DNA from: Spartobacteria bacterium
Lineage (GTDB): Bacteria; Verrucomicrobiota; Verrucomicrobiia; Chthoniobacterales; Chthoniobacteraceae
Length of the DNA stretch: 64,000 nt
Assembly: GCA_021324395.1 (NCBI GenBank)
Contig: JAJPJG010000012.1
Span: forward strand, 62,001-126,000
Direction: 5' to 3'
Positions 15,565 to 24,663 of the stretch are shown here, in pieces. The notes under the pieces were generated by a model that was given only the letters and a program-made list of their open reading frames with translations, had not been told where the DNA came from and searched no databases. Both the position numbers and the translations under genes were made by a program. Positions within the stretch are counted from its first letter, which is position 1. Each line of letters opens with the position of its first letter.

Positions 15565-16745
15565 TCGTTCAAAACGATCCGTCGGTTCATCTGACGTATT
15601 GTCTCAATATCCATCGCGGCGAGACATGGTCGGAAAATTTCACTGCGATTTGTGAGCATGCGACGGCTGTGCGCGACCGCGTTTCGGTCGGAAAACCATT
15701 CGGGCTCGGTCTGCGCCTGAGCAACGCCGCTGCCCGCGAACTGGCTTCAGCAAAGGCTCGCGAGGAATTGAAGCAGTTTTTTTCGGAGCAAAATCTTTAC
15801 GCTTTTACCATCAACGGATTTCCGTTCGGCCAGTTTCACGATGCGCGCGTGAAGGAAAATGTTTACGCGCCCGATTGGCGCACGACTGAGCGTCGCGACT
15901 ACACAAAACTGCTCGCCGACATTCTCACCGATCTGCTTCCTGACGGCATGAGCGGCAGCATCAGCACCGTGCCCGGTTCATTTAAACCGTGGATCAAAAC
16001 TGCCGCCGACGTGCGCGCGATGGCGCAAATGCTGACCGAGTGCGCGATCTATTTTGCGCAAATTGAAAGCAGAACCGGGAAGGAACTTCATCTCGGCCTG
16101 GAGCCGGAGCCTGCGTGTTTTCTTGAGACAACCGACGAAGCGATTCAGTTTTTTAACGACGCGCTGCTTCGCGATGCTGGCAAAAAAACGCGCGAGATCA
16201 TTCGCCGCCACATCGGCATTTGCTTCGACACGTGCCATGTTGCGATTCAGTTCGAAGACCTGGTCGAGTCGCTGAGGAAATTTGAAAACGCCGGTATTCG
16301 CATTTCGAAAATCCAACTCAGCGCCGCATTGCGCGCTCGTGCGAATGCCGAAAGCTGGCGCGCACTCGAGCCGTTTTGTGAGCCGGTTTATTTGCATCAA
16401 ACCAAGGCCCGGAGCCGATCTGCGAGCAGTTTGCTTTCCTGGATCGATTTGCCCGAAGCGCTTCGCGAGCCGCCCGCACATCATGACATCGAGGAAGCGC
16501 GCGTGCATTTTCATGTGCCGTTATTTTGTGAAAAATATGGCGTGCTCGAATCGACAGCTTCGCTTCTCACGCGCGATTTTTTTGCAAAAATCTCCGATGG
16601 CCGTGCGCCGCATTGGGAAATCGAAACCTACACATTCGACGTGCTTCCGCCGGAGTTGCGCGTCGGCGACGTCGCGGAAAGTATCGCGCGGGAGTTCGAA
16701 TGGCTGACTCGAATTTTCCCTAACAATCTGCGTCAATCTACGTAA
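15561..16745 (+). CDS. eboE: xylose isomerase-like TIM-barrel protein, EboE type
   Basis: 394 residues from ATG 15561 (ATGA overlap). The N-terminus HLTYCLNIHRGETWSENF is characteristic of EboE (metabolite traffic protein). Further barrel motifs are GLRLSN, INGFPFGQFHDARVKENVYAPDW, LGLEPEPACFLETTDE, GICFDTCHVAIQFED and HFHVPLF, with Glu, Asp and His positions like the metal ligands of sugar-phosphate isomerase/epimerases. The last residues (NNLRQST) and the stop are encoded by a 10-bp tandem repeat. It closes the ebo set; eboA and eboB are not in the window. Confidence 0.88.
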   Translation: MIVQNDPSVHLTYCLNIHRGETWSENFTAICEHATAVRDRVSVGKPFGLGLRLSNAAARELASAKAREELKQFFSEQNLYAFTINGFPFGQFHDARVKENVYAPDWRTTERRDYTKLLADILTDLLPDGMSGSISTVPGSFKPWIKTAADVRAMAQMLTECAIYFAQIESRTGKELHLGLEPEPACFLETTDEAIQFFNDALLRDAGKKTREIIRRHIGICFDTCHVAIQFEDLVESLRKFENAGIRISKIQLSAALRARANAESWRALEPFCEPVYLHQTKARSRSASSLLSWIDLPEALREPPAHHDIEEARVHFHVPLFCEKYGVLESTASLLTRDFFAKISDGRAPHWEIETYTFDVLPPELRVGDVAESIAREFEWLTRIFPNNLRQST

Positions 16746-16754
16746 TCTGCGGAT
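16724..16754. repeat. 10-bp tandem repeat (CAATCTGCGT) across the eboE stop codon
   Basis: Three units: CAATCTGCGT, CAATCTACGT and AATCTGCGGATT. The first two encode the last residues of EboE and the TAA is formed at the second unit boundary. No ORF depends on the third unit. Confidence 0.75.
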
Positions 16755-16767
16755 TCTTTTTCCCGAA

Positions 16768-19404
16768 ATGTCAGCCGCTCTCGAAACTCCGTCTGCGACA
16801 ACAAAAACGCTCGAGCCGATCCGCGTTCGCGCGAAGTTTTTCTTTGAAGGCACGCGGAAGTTTTTTCTGAAAGGCGTCACATACGGACCATTCACGCCGA
16901 ATGCGGATGGCGATTTTTTTCCGCCGGTCGAGCGTGTGCGGGAGGATTTGCGGTTGATGGGCGAGCTCGGTGTGAACCTCGTTCGCATCTACTACGCGCC
17001 GCCGGCGTGGTTTCTCGACGAATGCCGCGCTGCGGGAATTCGCGTGCTGATTTCGATCCCGTGGGCGGAGCACGTGGAGTTTTTAAACAACGCGAAAATC
17101 CGCCGGCAGATCGTGCAGACAATCCGCGATGCGGTGACGAAAAATCGCGGGCACGACGCGATCTTCGGCTATCTCGTCGGTAACGAAATTCCGACGACGA
17201 TGGTGCGCTGGCTCGGCGCAAAACGTGTGACGTATTTTGTCGAGCATCTGATCAATATCGCGCGCGAGATCGACCCGCGCCCGCTCTACAGCTACGCGAG
17301 TTATCCGCCGACGGAATACCTGCTGCCGCAGAACGTCGATTTCTACAGCTTCAACGTCTATCTCGAGCGCCGCACGGATTTTGAACGCTATCTCGCGCGG
17401 CTGCAAAATCTCGCCGAGGACAAGCCGCTGATCATGGGCGAATTTGGCATGGACACGATCCGCAAAGGCGAAGACCAGCAGGCCGAGGTGCTCGACTGGC
17501 ATCTCGATGTCGTGGTCAAAGGCGGTGCGGCTGGGACGATTTTTTTCTCGTGGACGGACGAGTGGTTTACGGGCGGCGCGGAGATCACCGATTGGGCGTT
17601 CGGGCTCGTCACGCGCGATCGCACGCCCAAAAAAGCGTTTCACGTTTTAAAGGAAAAACTGAACGGCGACGAATCGATCACGACGCGGGTGAAACTGGAA
17701 AAATTTCCGCGCGTCTCGATCATCGTCTGCAGCTACAACGGCGGCAAAACGCTGGGCGATTGCATCGAGTCGCTCGAGCATTTGAATTATCCCGACTACG
17801 AAATCGTGCTCGTCGATGACGGCTCGAAGGACGAGACACCTGCGATCGTGGACAAGTTTTTGTCGCGTTATTCGCCGACGAAAAAACCGCCCGAGCCGCG
17901 CGCGTTCGAGGGCGGCGCGCCGGAGACGACCGTGCAGGAAGCCGGGCGGCTGCGTTACATCCGGCAGCGCAACATGGGCCTGAGCTTCGCGCGAAATGTC
18001 GGCGCGCACGCCGCGACCGGCGACGTGTTTGCCTACACCGACTCCGACTGCATGGCCGATCCGGACTGGCTCTATTACTTGATCGGCACGCTCACAAGCG
18101 GTGATTACGCGGGTGTCGGCGGGCCGAATATTTCGCCGCCGGCGGTCAACTGGGTGCAGGCGTCGGTCGCCGCCGCGCCGGGCGGTCCGAGTCACGTGCT
18201 GCTTTCGGATGTTGTCGCGGAGCACATTCCCGGCTGCAACATGGCGTTTCATCGCTGGGCGTTCGAGCAGGTCGGCGGTTTCGACATGGAATACACGAAG
18301 GCCGGCGACGACGTTGATTTTTGCTGGCGTCTGCAAACGAGCGGGCAGGTGATCGCGTTCAGTCCGTCGGCCATCGTGTGGCACTACCGCCGTTTCACGT
18401 TGAAGGCATTTCGTACACAACAGGAGGGTTACGGCGAGGCCGAGTCGATGCTGCGTTTCAAGCACCTCGTTTTTTTCGGACCGACCGGCACGATCAAATG
18501 GAAAGGCAACATCTACGGCGCGCCGCGATTCACGTGGCTCGTGAACAAGCCGATCATCTACCACGGCGTGTTCGGTCAGGGCTTGTTTCAGTCGATCTAT
18601 CCGACACCGCAATCAGACGTCGCCGCGTATCTTTCGAGCATCGAATGGCTGGGGTTGACGGTGTTTATTTTCGTGCTGGCGATCGCATTTCCGAGCATGC
18701 GCATCGTGCCGTATCTGATGTTCGGCGGCACGTTTGCCGTCGCGCTCAGCTATATGATGCACGCGCACATCGAGCCGAAATTCGACACGATCCGCGCGCG
18801 CCTGCTCGTCACGTTTCTCGCGCTCGTGCAGCCGTGGGCGCGCGGCTGGGCGCGCTATTTCACATGGCTGCAAGCGAAGCGCACTCCGCAGGCGGTCATC
18901 GCCGCACCCGAGGCCGGTGTGCAGGTGCGCGGCAGCATCGCGCGAATGAATTTCTGGAATGAAAAAGGCGTTGGCCGCGAGAAACTGCTCGAGGAAATTT
19001 TCGCGCTGCTCGAAACCGAGGGCTGGCGCTATTCGTCCGACACCGGCTGGAAAAACTGGGACGTGCAAATTTACGGAAACTTCTGGTGGATCATCAAACT
19101 CGCGAGCGTGACCGAATATCACGGCGGCCCAAAGTGTTTAACACGTGTGAATTTGATCTACAAGCCCGTCGTCACGTTCGTGCTTGTGAACATGGTGATC
19201 ATGGCCGTGCTGCTCTACCGCTCGATCGCGACGACGAACGCCGATTACGTCCTGCGCGGCGCTTACGTGATCTTCCTGCTCGTTATCGCATATCGTGCAT
19301 GGCGGTTGAAAAAACGCGTCGCCGAGCTCGTCATGGCTGCCGCGAATCGCGCGGGACTCGAGCGCGTTTTCGGGCAAAAGAGCAAGCCCGTGCCTGCGAA
19401 ATAA
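16768..19404 (+). CDS. glycoside hydrolase-like/GT2 glycosyltransferase fusion, membrane-bound
   Basis: 878 residues. Residues about 30-300 form a (beta/alpha)8 glycosidase-like domain with VGNEIP (E140, candidate acid/base) and IMGEFGMD (E225, candidate nucleophile). Residues about 314-545 are a GT2 domain: SIIVCSYNGGKTLGDCIESL, VLVDDGSKDET, AYTDSDCMADPDW (DxD) and GGFDMEYTKAGDDVDFCWRL. Two membrane segments follow near 625-665 and two more near 800-845. A soluble domain with LLEEIFALLETEGWRYSSDTGWKNWD lies between these pairs. A single chain that both makes and trims an exported polysaccharide is inferred. It follows eboE by 22 nt, with queA 6 nt behind. Confidence 0.82.
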   Translation: MSAALETPSATTKTLEPIRVRAKFFFEGTRKFFLKGVTYGPFTPNADGDFFPPVERVREDLRLMGELGVNLVRIYYAPPAWFLDECRAAGIRVLISIPWAEHVEFLNNAKIRRQIVQTIRDAVTKNRGHDAIFGYLVGNEIPTTMVRWLGAKRVTYFVEHLINIAREIDPRPLYSYASYPPTEYLLPQNVDFYSFNVYLERRTDFERYLARLQNLAEDKPLIMGEFGMDTIRKGEDQQAEVLDWHLDVVVKGGAAGTIFFSWTDEWFTGGAEITDWAFGLVTRDRTPKKAFHVLKEKLNGDESITTRVKLEKFPRVSIIVCSYNGGKTLGDCIESLEHLNYPDYEIVLVDDGSKDETPAIVDKFLSRYSPTKKPPEPRAFEGGAPETTVQEAGRLRYIRQRNMGLSFARNVGAHAATGDVFAYTDSDCMADPDWLYYLIGTLTSGDYAGVGGPNISPPAVNWVQASVAAAPGGPSHVLLSDVVAEHIPGCNMAFHRWAFEQVGGFDMEYTKAGDDVDFCWRLQTSGQVIAFSPSAIVWHYRRFTLKAFRTQQEGYGEAESMLRFKHLVFFGPTGTIKWKGNIYGAPRFTWLVNKPIIYHGVFGQGLFQSIYPTPQSDVAAYLSSIEWLGLTVFIFVLAIAFPSMRIVPYLMFGGTFAVALSYMMHAHIEPKFDTIRARLLVTFLALVQPWARGWARYFTWLQAKRTPQAVIAAPEAGVQVRGSIARMNFWNEKGVGREKLLEEIFALLETEGWRYSSDTGWKNWDVQIYGNFWWIIKLASVTEYHGGPKCLTRVNLIYKPVVTFVLVNMVIMAVLLYRSIATTNADYVLRGAYVIFLLVIAYRAWRLKKRVAELVMAAANRAGLERVFGQKSKPVPAK

Positions 19405-19410
19405 GTCGCC

Positions 19411-20391
19411 GTGAGTCTCTTCACGCGCGATTACGATTACCAACTCCCCGACGAACTCATCGCGTCGCATCCGCTGCCGCAGCGCGCCGCGTCGCGCATG
19501 ATGGTGCTGCATCGCGCGGATGAACGCATCGAGCATCGCGCGTTTTTCGATTTTCCCGAATTCCTGCGCGATGGCGATCTCGTGGTGTTAAACAACACCA
19601 AAGTCATCCCCGCCCGCGTTTTTTCCGATGACGAAAAAGTCGAGATGCTCCTGCTCGAATCGGCCGGCGCGAACGCCTGGAAAGCCATGGTCAAACCCGG
19701 CCGCCGCATGCGCATCGGGCGCGAGATCACCGTTGGCGGCGTGCGCGGATGCGTCACCGCGATTTTGGAAAATGGCGAGCGCGTCATCCAGTTCGACGCC
19801 GCGCTCGACCTCGAAAAATATGGCGCAATGCCGATCCCGCCGTATCTCCGGCGCGACGCCGACGCGGGCGACGACACGCGTTACCAAACCGTCTATGCTG
19901 AAGTCCCCGGCGCAGTCGCCGCACCGACTGCCGGACTCCACTTCACGCCGGAAATTTTGCAAAACATCCCGCACACCTTTGTCGCGCTGCACGTTGGCAC
20001 GGGCACGTTTTTGCCAGTGAAAGTCGACGACATCCGCGAGCACGTCATGCACCGCGAACGCTTCGTCATCACCGCAGAAGCCGCGCAAAAAATTAACGCC
20101 GCCGCGCGCATCATCGCCATTGGCACCACCACTGTGCGCGTCCTCGAAAGCTGCATGCAGCGCGATGGCGCAATCCGCGCGCAGGAAAACTCGACCGACA
20201 TCTTCATTTATCCGCCCTTCGACTTCCGAATCGTCGACGCCCTGCTCACGAATTTCCATCTGCCGAAATCGACGCTCCTCATGCTCGTCAGCGCGTTTGC
20301 GGGAAAAGAATTCGCGCTGCACGCATACGCCGAAGCCATTCGCGAGCGATACCGTTTTTACAGCTACGGCGACTGCATGCTGATCGTCTAG
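19411..20391 (+). CDS. queA: S-adenosylmethionine:tRNA ribosyltransferase-isomerase (GTG start)
   Basis: 326 residues from GTG 19411. QueA converts preQ1 in tRNA to epoxyqueuosine. Family landmarks are DYDYQLPDELIASHPLPQRAASRMMVL at the start, DLVVLNNTKVIPAR, KYGAMPIPPYLRR, RYQTVYAEVPGAVAAPTAGLHFTPE, LHVGTGTFLPV, RVLESC and LLTNFHLPKSTLLMLVSAFAG. It is the last gene of the suhB-ebo run. Its stop region overlaps the 3' end of tadA on the other strand by 4 nt, so the two transcripts converge. Confidence 0.96.
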   Translation: MSLFTRDYDYQLPDELIASHPLPQRAASRMMVLHRADERIEHRAFFDFPEFLRDGDLVVLNNTKVIPARVFSDDEKVEMLLLESAGANAWKAMVKPGRRMRIGREITVGGVRGCVTAILENGERVIQFDAALDLEKYGAMPIPPYLRRDADAGDDTRYQTVYAEVPGAVAAPTAGLHFTPEILQNIPHTFVALHVGTGTFLPVKVDDIREHVMHRERFVITAEAAQKINAAARIIAIGTTTVRVLESCMQRDGAIRAQENSTDIFIYPPFDFRIVDALLTNFHLPKSTLLMLVSAFAGKEFALHAYAEAIRERYRFYSYGDCMLIV

Positions 20392-20870
20392 CTATCAGCG
20401 GGCTGCCGTTTCACGCGAAAAAAATCCTGCAGCAGCGCTCGGCATTCATCGAGGCGAACGCCGTGCGTGATATCGCAGCGGTGATTTAAACGCGGGTCTT
20501 GCAGCAAATTCATGAGGCTGCCGGCGGCACCGTCCTTCGCGGCGGTGCAGCCGAAGATGACGCGGCGCAGGCGGACGTGGACCATCGCGCCGGCGCACAT
20601 GGGGCAGGGCTCCTTGGTGACGTAGAGGTCGCATTCGTTTAAACGCCAGTCGCCGATGGCTTCCTCGGCCTGCGTGATGGCGAGCATCTCGGCGTGCGCG
20701 GTGGCGTCGCGCAGGGTCTCGACCTGGTTGCAGGCGCGGGCGATGATTTGGCCCTGAAAAACGATGACGGCGCCGATCGGCACTTCCTCCAGGCGCGCGG
20801 CTTTGCGCGCGAGCCGGAGTGCTTCGCCCATGAAATAATTGTCGCTGGTGAGGTCGATGATTTCGTCCAT
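20388..20870 (-). CDS. tadA: tRNA-specific adenosine deaminase
   Basis: 160 residues. TadA deaminates the wobble adenosine of tRNA-Arg(ACG) to inosine. The zinc site is HAE at 59-61 and PCPMC at 88-92 (C89, C92), with E61 as proton shuttle. The [26 protein letters not shown] segment matches TadA rather than cytosine or guanine deaminases. Convergent with queA, so two tRNA-modification genes meet tail to tail; divergent from rplS. Confidence 0.92.
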   Translation of the reverse strand: MDEIIDLTSDNYFMGEALRLARKAARLEEVPIGAVIVFQGQIIARACNQVETLRDATAHAEMLAITQAEEAIGDWRLNECDLYVTKEPCPMCAGAMVHVRLRRVIFGCTAAKDGAAGSLMNLLQDPRLNHRCDITHGVRLDECRALLQDFFRVKRQPADS

Positions 20871-20943
20871 GTGTGAAATTTGTTTTGCGTTGTGTCGATT
20901 TTCGGCTAAGAAACAACGCTCTTTTTACTCGGAGACGAAAGCC

Positions 20944-21282
20944 ATGAACATCATCGACACTATCGAAAAGGAACAGCTCAAAAAGGACGTTACCAAATTC
21001 AAAGTTGGCGACAGCGTCCGCGTCCACACGCGCGTCGTGGAAGGTGACAAGGAGCGCATCCAGATTTTCACGGGCATCGTCATCGGCCGCAAAGGCACGG
21101 GCGTGAACGCGAATTTCACCGTGCGCCGCATCAGCTATGGCGAGGGTGTCGAGCGCGTGTTCCCGGTGCATTCGCCGCGTATCGCGAAGATCGAAGTCGA
21201 AACGGCTGGCACGGCACGCCGCGCGAAGCTCAATTACCTGCGCAACCGCAAGGGCAAGCAGGCGATGGCTGTCCGCGAATAG
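20944..21282 (+). CDS. rplS: 50S ribosomal protein L19
   Basis: 112 residues from ATG 20944, preceded by a GGAGACGAAA Shine-Dalgarno sequence. It contains [57 protein letters not shown] and [14 protein letters not shown], the L19 blocks. In many bacteria rplS follows rpsP-rimM-trmD; here it stands at the head of its own group with rnhB and yraN behind it, an arrangement also common. A weak promoter (TTGCGT, 16 nt, TAAGAA at 20885-20912) may precede it. Confidence 0.97.
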   Translation: MNIIDTIEKEQLKKDVTKFKVGDSVRVHTRVVEGDKERIQIFTGIVIGRKGTGVNANFTVRRISYGEGVERVFPVHSPRIAKIEVETAGTARRAKLNYLRNRKGKQAMAVRE

Positions 21283-21316
21283 TTTTCGCGGTTTGTAAAA
21301 TGCGATAGCTTTCGCT

Positions 21317-21937
21317 ATGCGCTGTAGTTTCAAGCACGAGCGCGCGCTGCGCAAAACCGGGCTTGAAATCATTGCCGGCATTGACGAGGCGGGACGCGGT
21401 CCGCTGGCCGGACCGGTCGTGGCGGCAGCGGTGATTCTGCCGGAGAAATTCCGGCACAAGACACTCAACGATTCCAAAAAACTACGCGGAGAACAACGCG
21501 AGGAAATTTACGTCGAGTTGACCGCACGCACCGATGTTTGCTGGGCTGTCAGCGTGGTTGATCGCGAGGAAATCGACCGTTTCAACATACTTCGCGCGAC
21601 GCACCAGGCGATGCGGCAAGCCGTCATCGCATTAACGCAAACGCCACATCACGTTTTGATCGACGGCCTGCCGGTTCGGCCGTTTCCGTATCCGCACACG
21701 GCGATTGTCGATGGTGACGCCAAAAGTCTCTCGATTGCCGCGGCGAGCGTGATCGCGAAGGTCACGCGCGACCGCATCATGGTCGAGATGGAAGCGCTTT
21801 ATCCCGGCTACGGTTTTGCTAAACACAAAGGCTACGCGACCGAGCTGCACCTCGAGCGCTTGCAAACAAATGGCCCTTGCCCGATCCATCGCAAAAGTTT
21901 TCTCCCGGTTGCGCAGCAGCTTCTCGCGCTCGGCTGA
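21317..21937 (+). CDS. rnhB: ribonuclease HII
   Basis: 206 residues. Cleaves the RNA strand of RNA-DNA hybrids, including single ribonucleotides. Active-site motifs are IAGIDEAGRGPLAGPV with the Asp-Glu pair, the DGL segment near residue 115 and VDGDAKSLSIAAASVIAKVTRDRIM. The C-terminus [32 protein letters not shown] is typical. It follows rplS by 34 nt. The yraN frame begins inside its 3' end. Confidence 0.95.
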   Translation: MRCSFKHERALRKTGLEIIAGIDEAGRGPLAGPVVAAAVILPEKFRHKTLNDSKKLRGEQREEIYVELTARTDVCWAVSVVDREEIDRFNILRATHQAMRQAVIALTQTPHHVLIDGLPVRPFPYPHTAIVDGDAKSLSIAAASVIAKVTRDRIMVEMEALYPGYGFAKHKGYATELHLERLQTNGPCPIHRKSFLPVAQQLLALG

Positions 21938-22316
21938 AAACACGCATCACGCGCTCGGGCGGCGCGGCGAAAAAATCGCGGCGCGCTATTTGCGCAAGCA
22001 GCGCTACAAAGTTCTCTTCCGAAACTTCCGCGCAAATCACGGTGGCGAAGTGGACATCGTTTGCCGCGACGGCAACGTGCTCGTTTTCGTCGAGGTCAAA
22101 ACGCGCAGCAGTGGACAATTGGGCCGTCCCGCCGACGCGGTGAATCGCGAAAAACGCGAACTGATCTCGCGCGGTGCGCTCGCTTGGTTGCGACTGCTCG
22201 ATCGTCAGGATGTGCCGTTTCGTTTCGATATCGTCGAGATCGTGATGGAGCAGCAAAAGCCGGCGATCAATTTGATCCAAAACGCTTTTGAACTCGGCGG
22301 GCGTTCCGCTTACTAA
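21870..22316 (+). CDS. yraN: UPF0102 (YraN) nuclease-like protein
   Basis: 148 residues if ATG 21870 is used. The family core is [53 protein letters not shown], with the restriction-endonuclease-like E, D and ExK residues. The start is uncertain: the ATG lies 68 nt inside rnhB, and a TTG at 21909 would give a protein nearer the family's usual short N-terminus. Function is not settled in the family (putative DNA repair or recombination nuclease). The rnhB-yraN pairing is common in bacteria. Confidence 0.88.
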   Translation: MALARSIAKVFSRLRSSFSRSAENTHHALGRRGEKIAARYLRKQRYKVLFRNFRANHGGEVDIVCRDGNVLVFVEVKTRSSGQLGRPADAVNREKRELISRGALAWLRLLDRQDVPFRFDIVEIVMEQQKPAINLIQNAFELGGRSAY

Positions 22317-22323
22317 TTGCCAT

Positions 22324-22977
22324 ATGCCGAAAAAAGCCTTGATGATCTGGGGCGGCTGGGAAGGGCACGAACCGAAGCAATGCACCGAGCGCTTCGCCGC
22401 GTTTTTGCGCGCGAATGATTACGATGTCGAAATCTCCGACACACTCGACGCGTATCTCGACGCCGGAAAGTTGAGCGCGCTGAATTTAATCGTGCAGACG
22501 TGGACAATGGGCACGATCACGAGCGAGCAACTCCACGGTTTGCTCGGCGCGGTCAAAAGCGGCGTCGGTTTTGCCGGCTGGCACGGCGGAATGTGCGATG
22601 CGTTTCGCGCGGCGACGGAATATCATTTCATGACCGGCGGCCAGTGGGTCGCGCATCCGGGAAACATCATCGACTACACGGTAAACATCGCTGATCACAC
22701 GGACCCGATCACGACCGGACTCGCCGATTTCCGTATTCGTTCCGAGCAATATTACATGCACGTCGATCCATCGAACCAGGTGCTGGCGACAACGACATTC
22801 AGCGGCAAAGAAGGCGACGCGCCGTGGATCGCCGGCACCGTGATGCCGGTTGTCTGGAAGCGCACGTGGGGCAAAGGCCGCATTTTTTACTGTTCGCTCG
22901 GGCATGTGCTCAAAGATTTCGATGTGCCGGAAGCGCGGACGATCGTCGAGCGCGGTCTGCTCTGGGCAAGTCGGTGA
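22324..22977 (+). CDS. ThuA-like protein
   Basis: 217 residues from ATG 22324, 7 nt behind yraN. The fold is class I glutamine amidotransferase-like, as in ThuA (trehalose utilisation): [13 protein letters not shown] at the start, [27 protein letters not shown], and [38 protein letters not shown] at the end. A sugar-related role is usually proposed, with no settled reaction. Its stop overlaps the GTG start of the NUDIX gene (GTGA), so the two are translationally coupled. Confidence 0.82.
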   Translation: MPKKALMIWGGWEGHEPKQCTERFAAFLRANDYDVEISDTLDAYLDAGKLSALNLIVQTWTMGTITSEQLHGLLGAVKSGVGFAGWHGGMCDAFRAATEYHFMTGGQWVAHPGNIIDYTVNIADHTDPITTGLADFRIRSEQYYMHVDPSNQVLATTTFSGKEGDAPWIAGTVMPVVWKRTWGKGRIFYCSLGHVLKDFDVPEARTIVERGLLWASR

Positions 22978-23417
22978 AAACGTCGGCGGGACTGCTGATG
23001 TTCCGCAAACGCGCGGGCGAAATCGAAGTGCTGCTCGTGCATCCCGGCGGGCCATTTTTTGCACGCAAAGACGAAGGCGCATGGACGATTCCGAAAGGCG
23101 AAGTGGAACGCGGTGAAGATTTGCTGACGCGGGCGAAAATTGAATTTGAGGAAGAACTCGGCGTGCCTGCGACCGGCGAGTTTCGCGAGATCGGCTCGAT
23201 CAAACAAAAAGGCGGCAAAGTCGTTCACGCATGGGCGGTCGAGGGCGACTTCACCGGACCGGTGCGCAGCAACACGTTTGAGATGGAATGGCCGCCGCGC
23301 TCGGGCAAACGGCAGACGTTTCCCGAAGTCGACCGCGCCGAATTTTTCCCGCTCGATATCGCATGGCAAAAAATCAACGAGACGCAGCGGGCGTTTCTGG
23401 AAAGACTTGGTAATTGA
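22974..23417 (+). CDS. NUDIX hydrolase (COG4119-like, GTG start)
   Basis: 147 residues from GTG 22974. It begins [42 protein letters not shown], the pattern of the COG4119 NUDIX group. The Nudix box is [17 protein letters not shown] followed by EEELG, where the usual Arg of the REUxEE core is Ile, but the metal-binding Glu residues are kept. The substrate is unknown; a nucleoside diphosphate derivative is expected. It is coupled to the ThuA-like gene upstream and followed 56 nt later by the flavoreductase. Confidence 0.87.
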   Translation: MKTSAGLLMFRKRAGEIEVLLVHPGGPFFARKDEGAWTIPKGEVERGEDLLTRAKIEFEEELGVPATGEFREIGSIKQKGGKVVHAWAVEGDFTGPVRSNTFEMEWPPRSGKRQTFPEVDRAEFFPLDIAWQKINETQRAFLERLGN

Positions 23418-23473
23418 TAATCGCTTCCCCGTGCTTGCGCGCAGCGGTGCCCTCTGCTTCTATCTTGCGCCTT

Positions 23474-24631
23474 ATGTCCGCAGAAGCCGCTTCACTTTAT
23501 TCGCGCAAAAATCCGTTTCCCGCGCCGCTGGCCGTCAACCGCAAGCTCAGCGGCGAAGGCTCGGAGAAAGACACGCGTCATTTCGAGCTCTCGCTCACCG
23601 ATTCCGGCCTGAAATATGAAGTCGGCGATTCGCTCGGCGTTTTCGCCAAAAACGATCCCGCTCTCGTCGACGATATCATCCGCGCTTTGCATGCGACCGG
23701 CGACGAGATCGTTCCCGGCTGCGACGCCGGCGTGACCAAGCCGCTGCGCGAAGCGCTGCTGACCGATTACCAGATCACGCAGCCGTCGAAACAATTCGTC
23801 CAGGCAGTCGCCGAGCGCGGCGGAGAGGCGACCGCGTTTCTGCGCGAACTCCACGACCCGCTCCGCAAGGGCGATCTCGAGGAATATCTCTGGGGACTCG
23901 AATACATCGACTTTCTCATCGATCACCCGTCGATCCATTTTACGTCGGAGGAATTCGCAAAGCTCCTGCGCAAACTGCAGCCGCGCCTTTACTCCATCGC
24001 TTCGAGCCAGAAAGTTCATTCCGAAGCGGTGCACCTCACCATTGCCGTCGTCCGCTACGAATCGCACGGACGCGCGCGCAAAGGCGTCGCATCGACCTAC
24101 CTCGCCGAGCGAGTCGGCAGCGACGATCGCGTCTCGATTTTCGTTCATACGGCGAAAGGCTTCCGCCCGCCGGAAGACGGCAACACGCCGATCATCATGA
24201 TCGGGCCGGGCACCGGCATCGCGCCATTCCGCGCGTATCTGCAGGAGCGTAAAGCCACCGGCGCGAAGGGCAAAAACTGGCTCTTCTTCGGCGAGCAGCG
24301 CGCGCAGCACGACTTCCTCTACGAGGACGAATTCAAGCAATACCAGGCCGAGGGACTCCTGACGAAATTCGACACCGCTTTTTCACGCGACCAGGCGCAC
24401 AAGATTTACGTCCAAAACCGCATGCTCGAAAACGCAGCGGAGATTTGGAAATGGATCGACGCCGACGGCGCGCAGATTTTCGTCTGCGGCGATGCGCAAC
24501 GCATGGCGAAGGACGTCGACGCCGCGCTCCACAAGATCATCGAAACCGAAGGCGGCAAATCGCCCGAGGAAGCCGCGGCTTACGTCGAGGAGCTGAAAAA
24601 GGCGAAGCGCTACAAACGCGACGTGTATTAG
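23474..24631 (+). CDS. CysJ-like NADPH flavoreductase without flavodoxin domain
   Basis: 385 residues from ATG 23474. It resembles the FAD and NADPH part of sulfite reductase flavoprotein alpha: LTDSGLKYEVGDSLGVFAKND, the RLYSIASSQ FAD motif, KGVASTYLAERV, IMIGPGTGIAPFRAYLQER (NADPH pyrophosphate), FFGEQRAQHDFLYEDEF, VYVQNRM-like and IFVCGDAQRMAKDVDAAL, ending KRYKRDVY. The FMN-binding flavodoxin domain is missing, so electrons would pass to a separate flavodoxin or ferredoxin. No hemoprotein subunit lies nearby, so sulfite reduction is not shown. Confidence 0.85.
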   Translation: MSAEAASLYSRKNPFPAPLAVNRKLSGEGSEKDTRHFELSLTDSGLKYEVGDSLGVFAKNDPALVDDIIRALHATGDEIVPGCDAGVTKPLREALLTDYQITQPSKQFVQAVAERGGEATAFLRELHDPLRKGDLEEYLWGLEYIDFLIDHPSIHFTSEEFAKLLRKLQPRLYSIASSQKVHSEAVHLTIAVVRYESHGRARKGVASTYLAERVGSDDRVSIFVHTAKGFRPPEDGNTPIIMIGPGTGIAPFRAYLQERKATGAKGKNWLFFGEQRAQHDFLYEDEFKQYQAEGLLTKFDTAFSRDQAHKIYVQNRMLENAAEIWKWIDADGAQIFVCGDAQRMAKDVDAALHKIIETEGGKSPEEAAAYVEELKKAKRYKRDVY

Positions 24632-24635
24632 GCGG

Positions 24636-24663
24636 TTGCAGATTTCTGCTTGCTGATTGCAGA
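24636..24663. repeat. 7-bp periodic repeat (TTGCAGA-type)
   Basis: Four consecutive 7-bp units: TTGCAGA, TTTCTGC, TTGCTGA, TTGCAGA. They lie right behind the flavoreductase stop in a 286-nt gene-free stretch (24632-24917). The rest of that stretch shows only a weak promoter-like TTGACG at 24739 and no gene. Confidence 0.6.

Noticed and set aside
23474-24631. Complete sulfite reductase flavoprotein subunit (cysJ)
   Set aside because: The FMN-binding flavodoxin domain is missing and no cysI is nearby.
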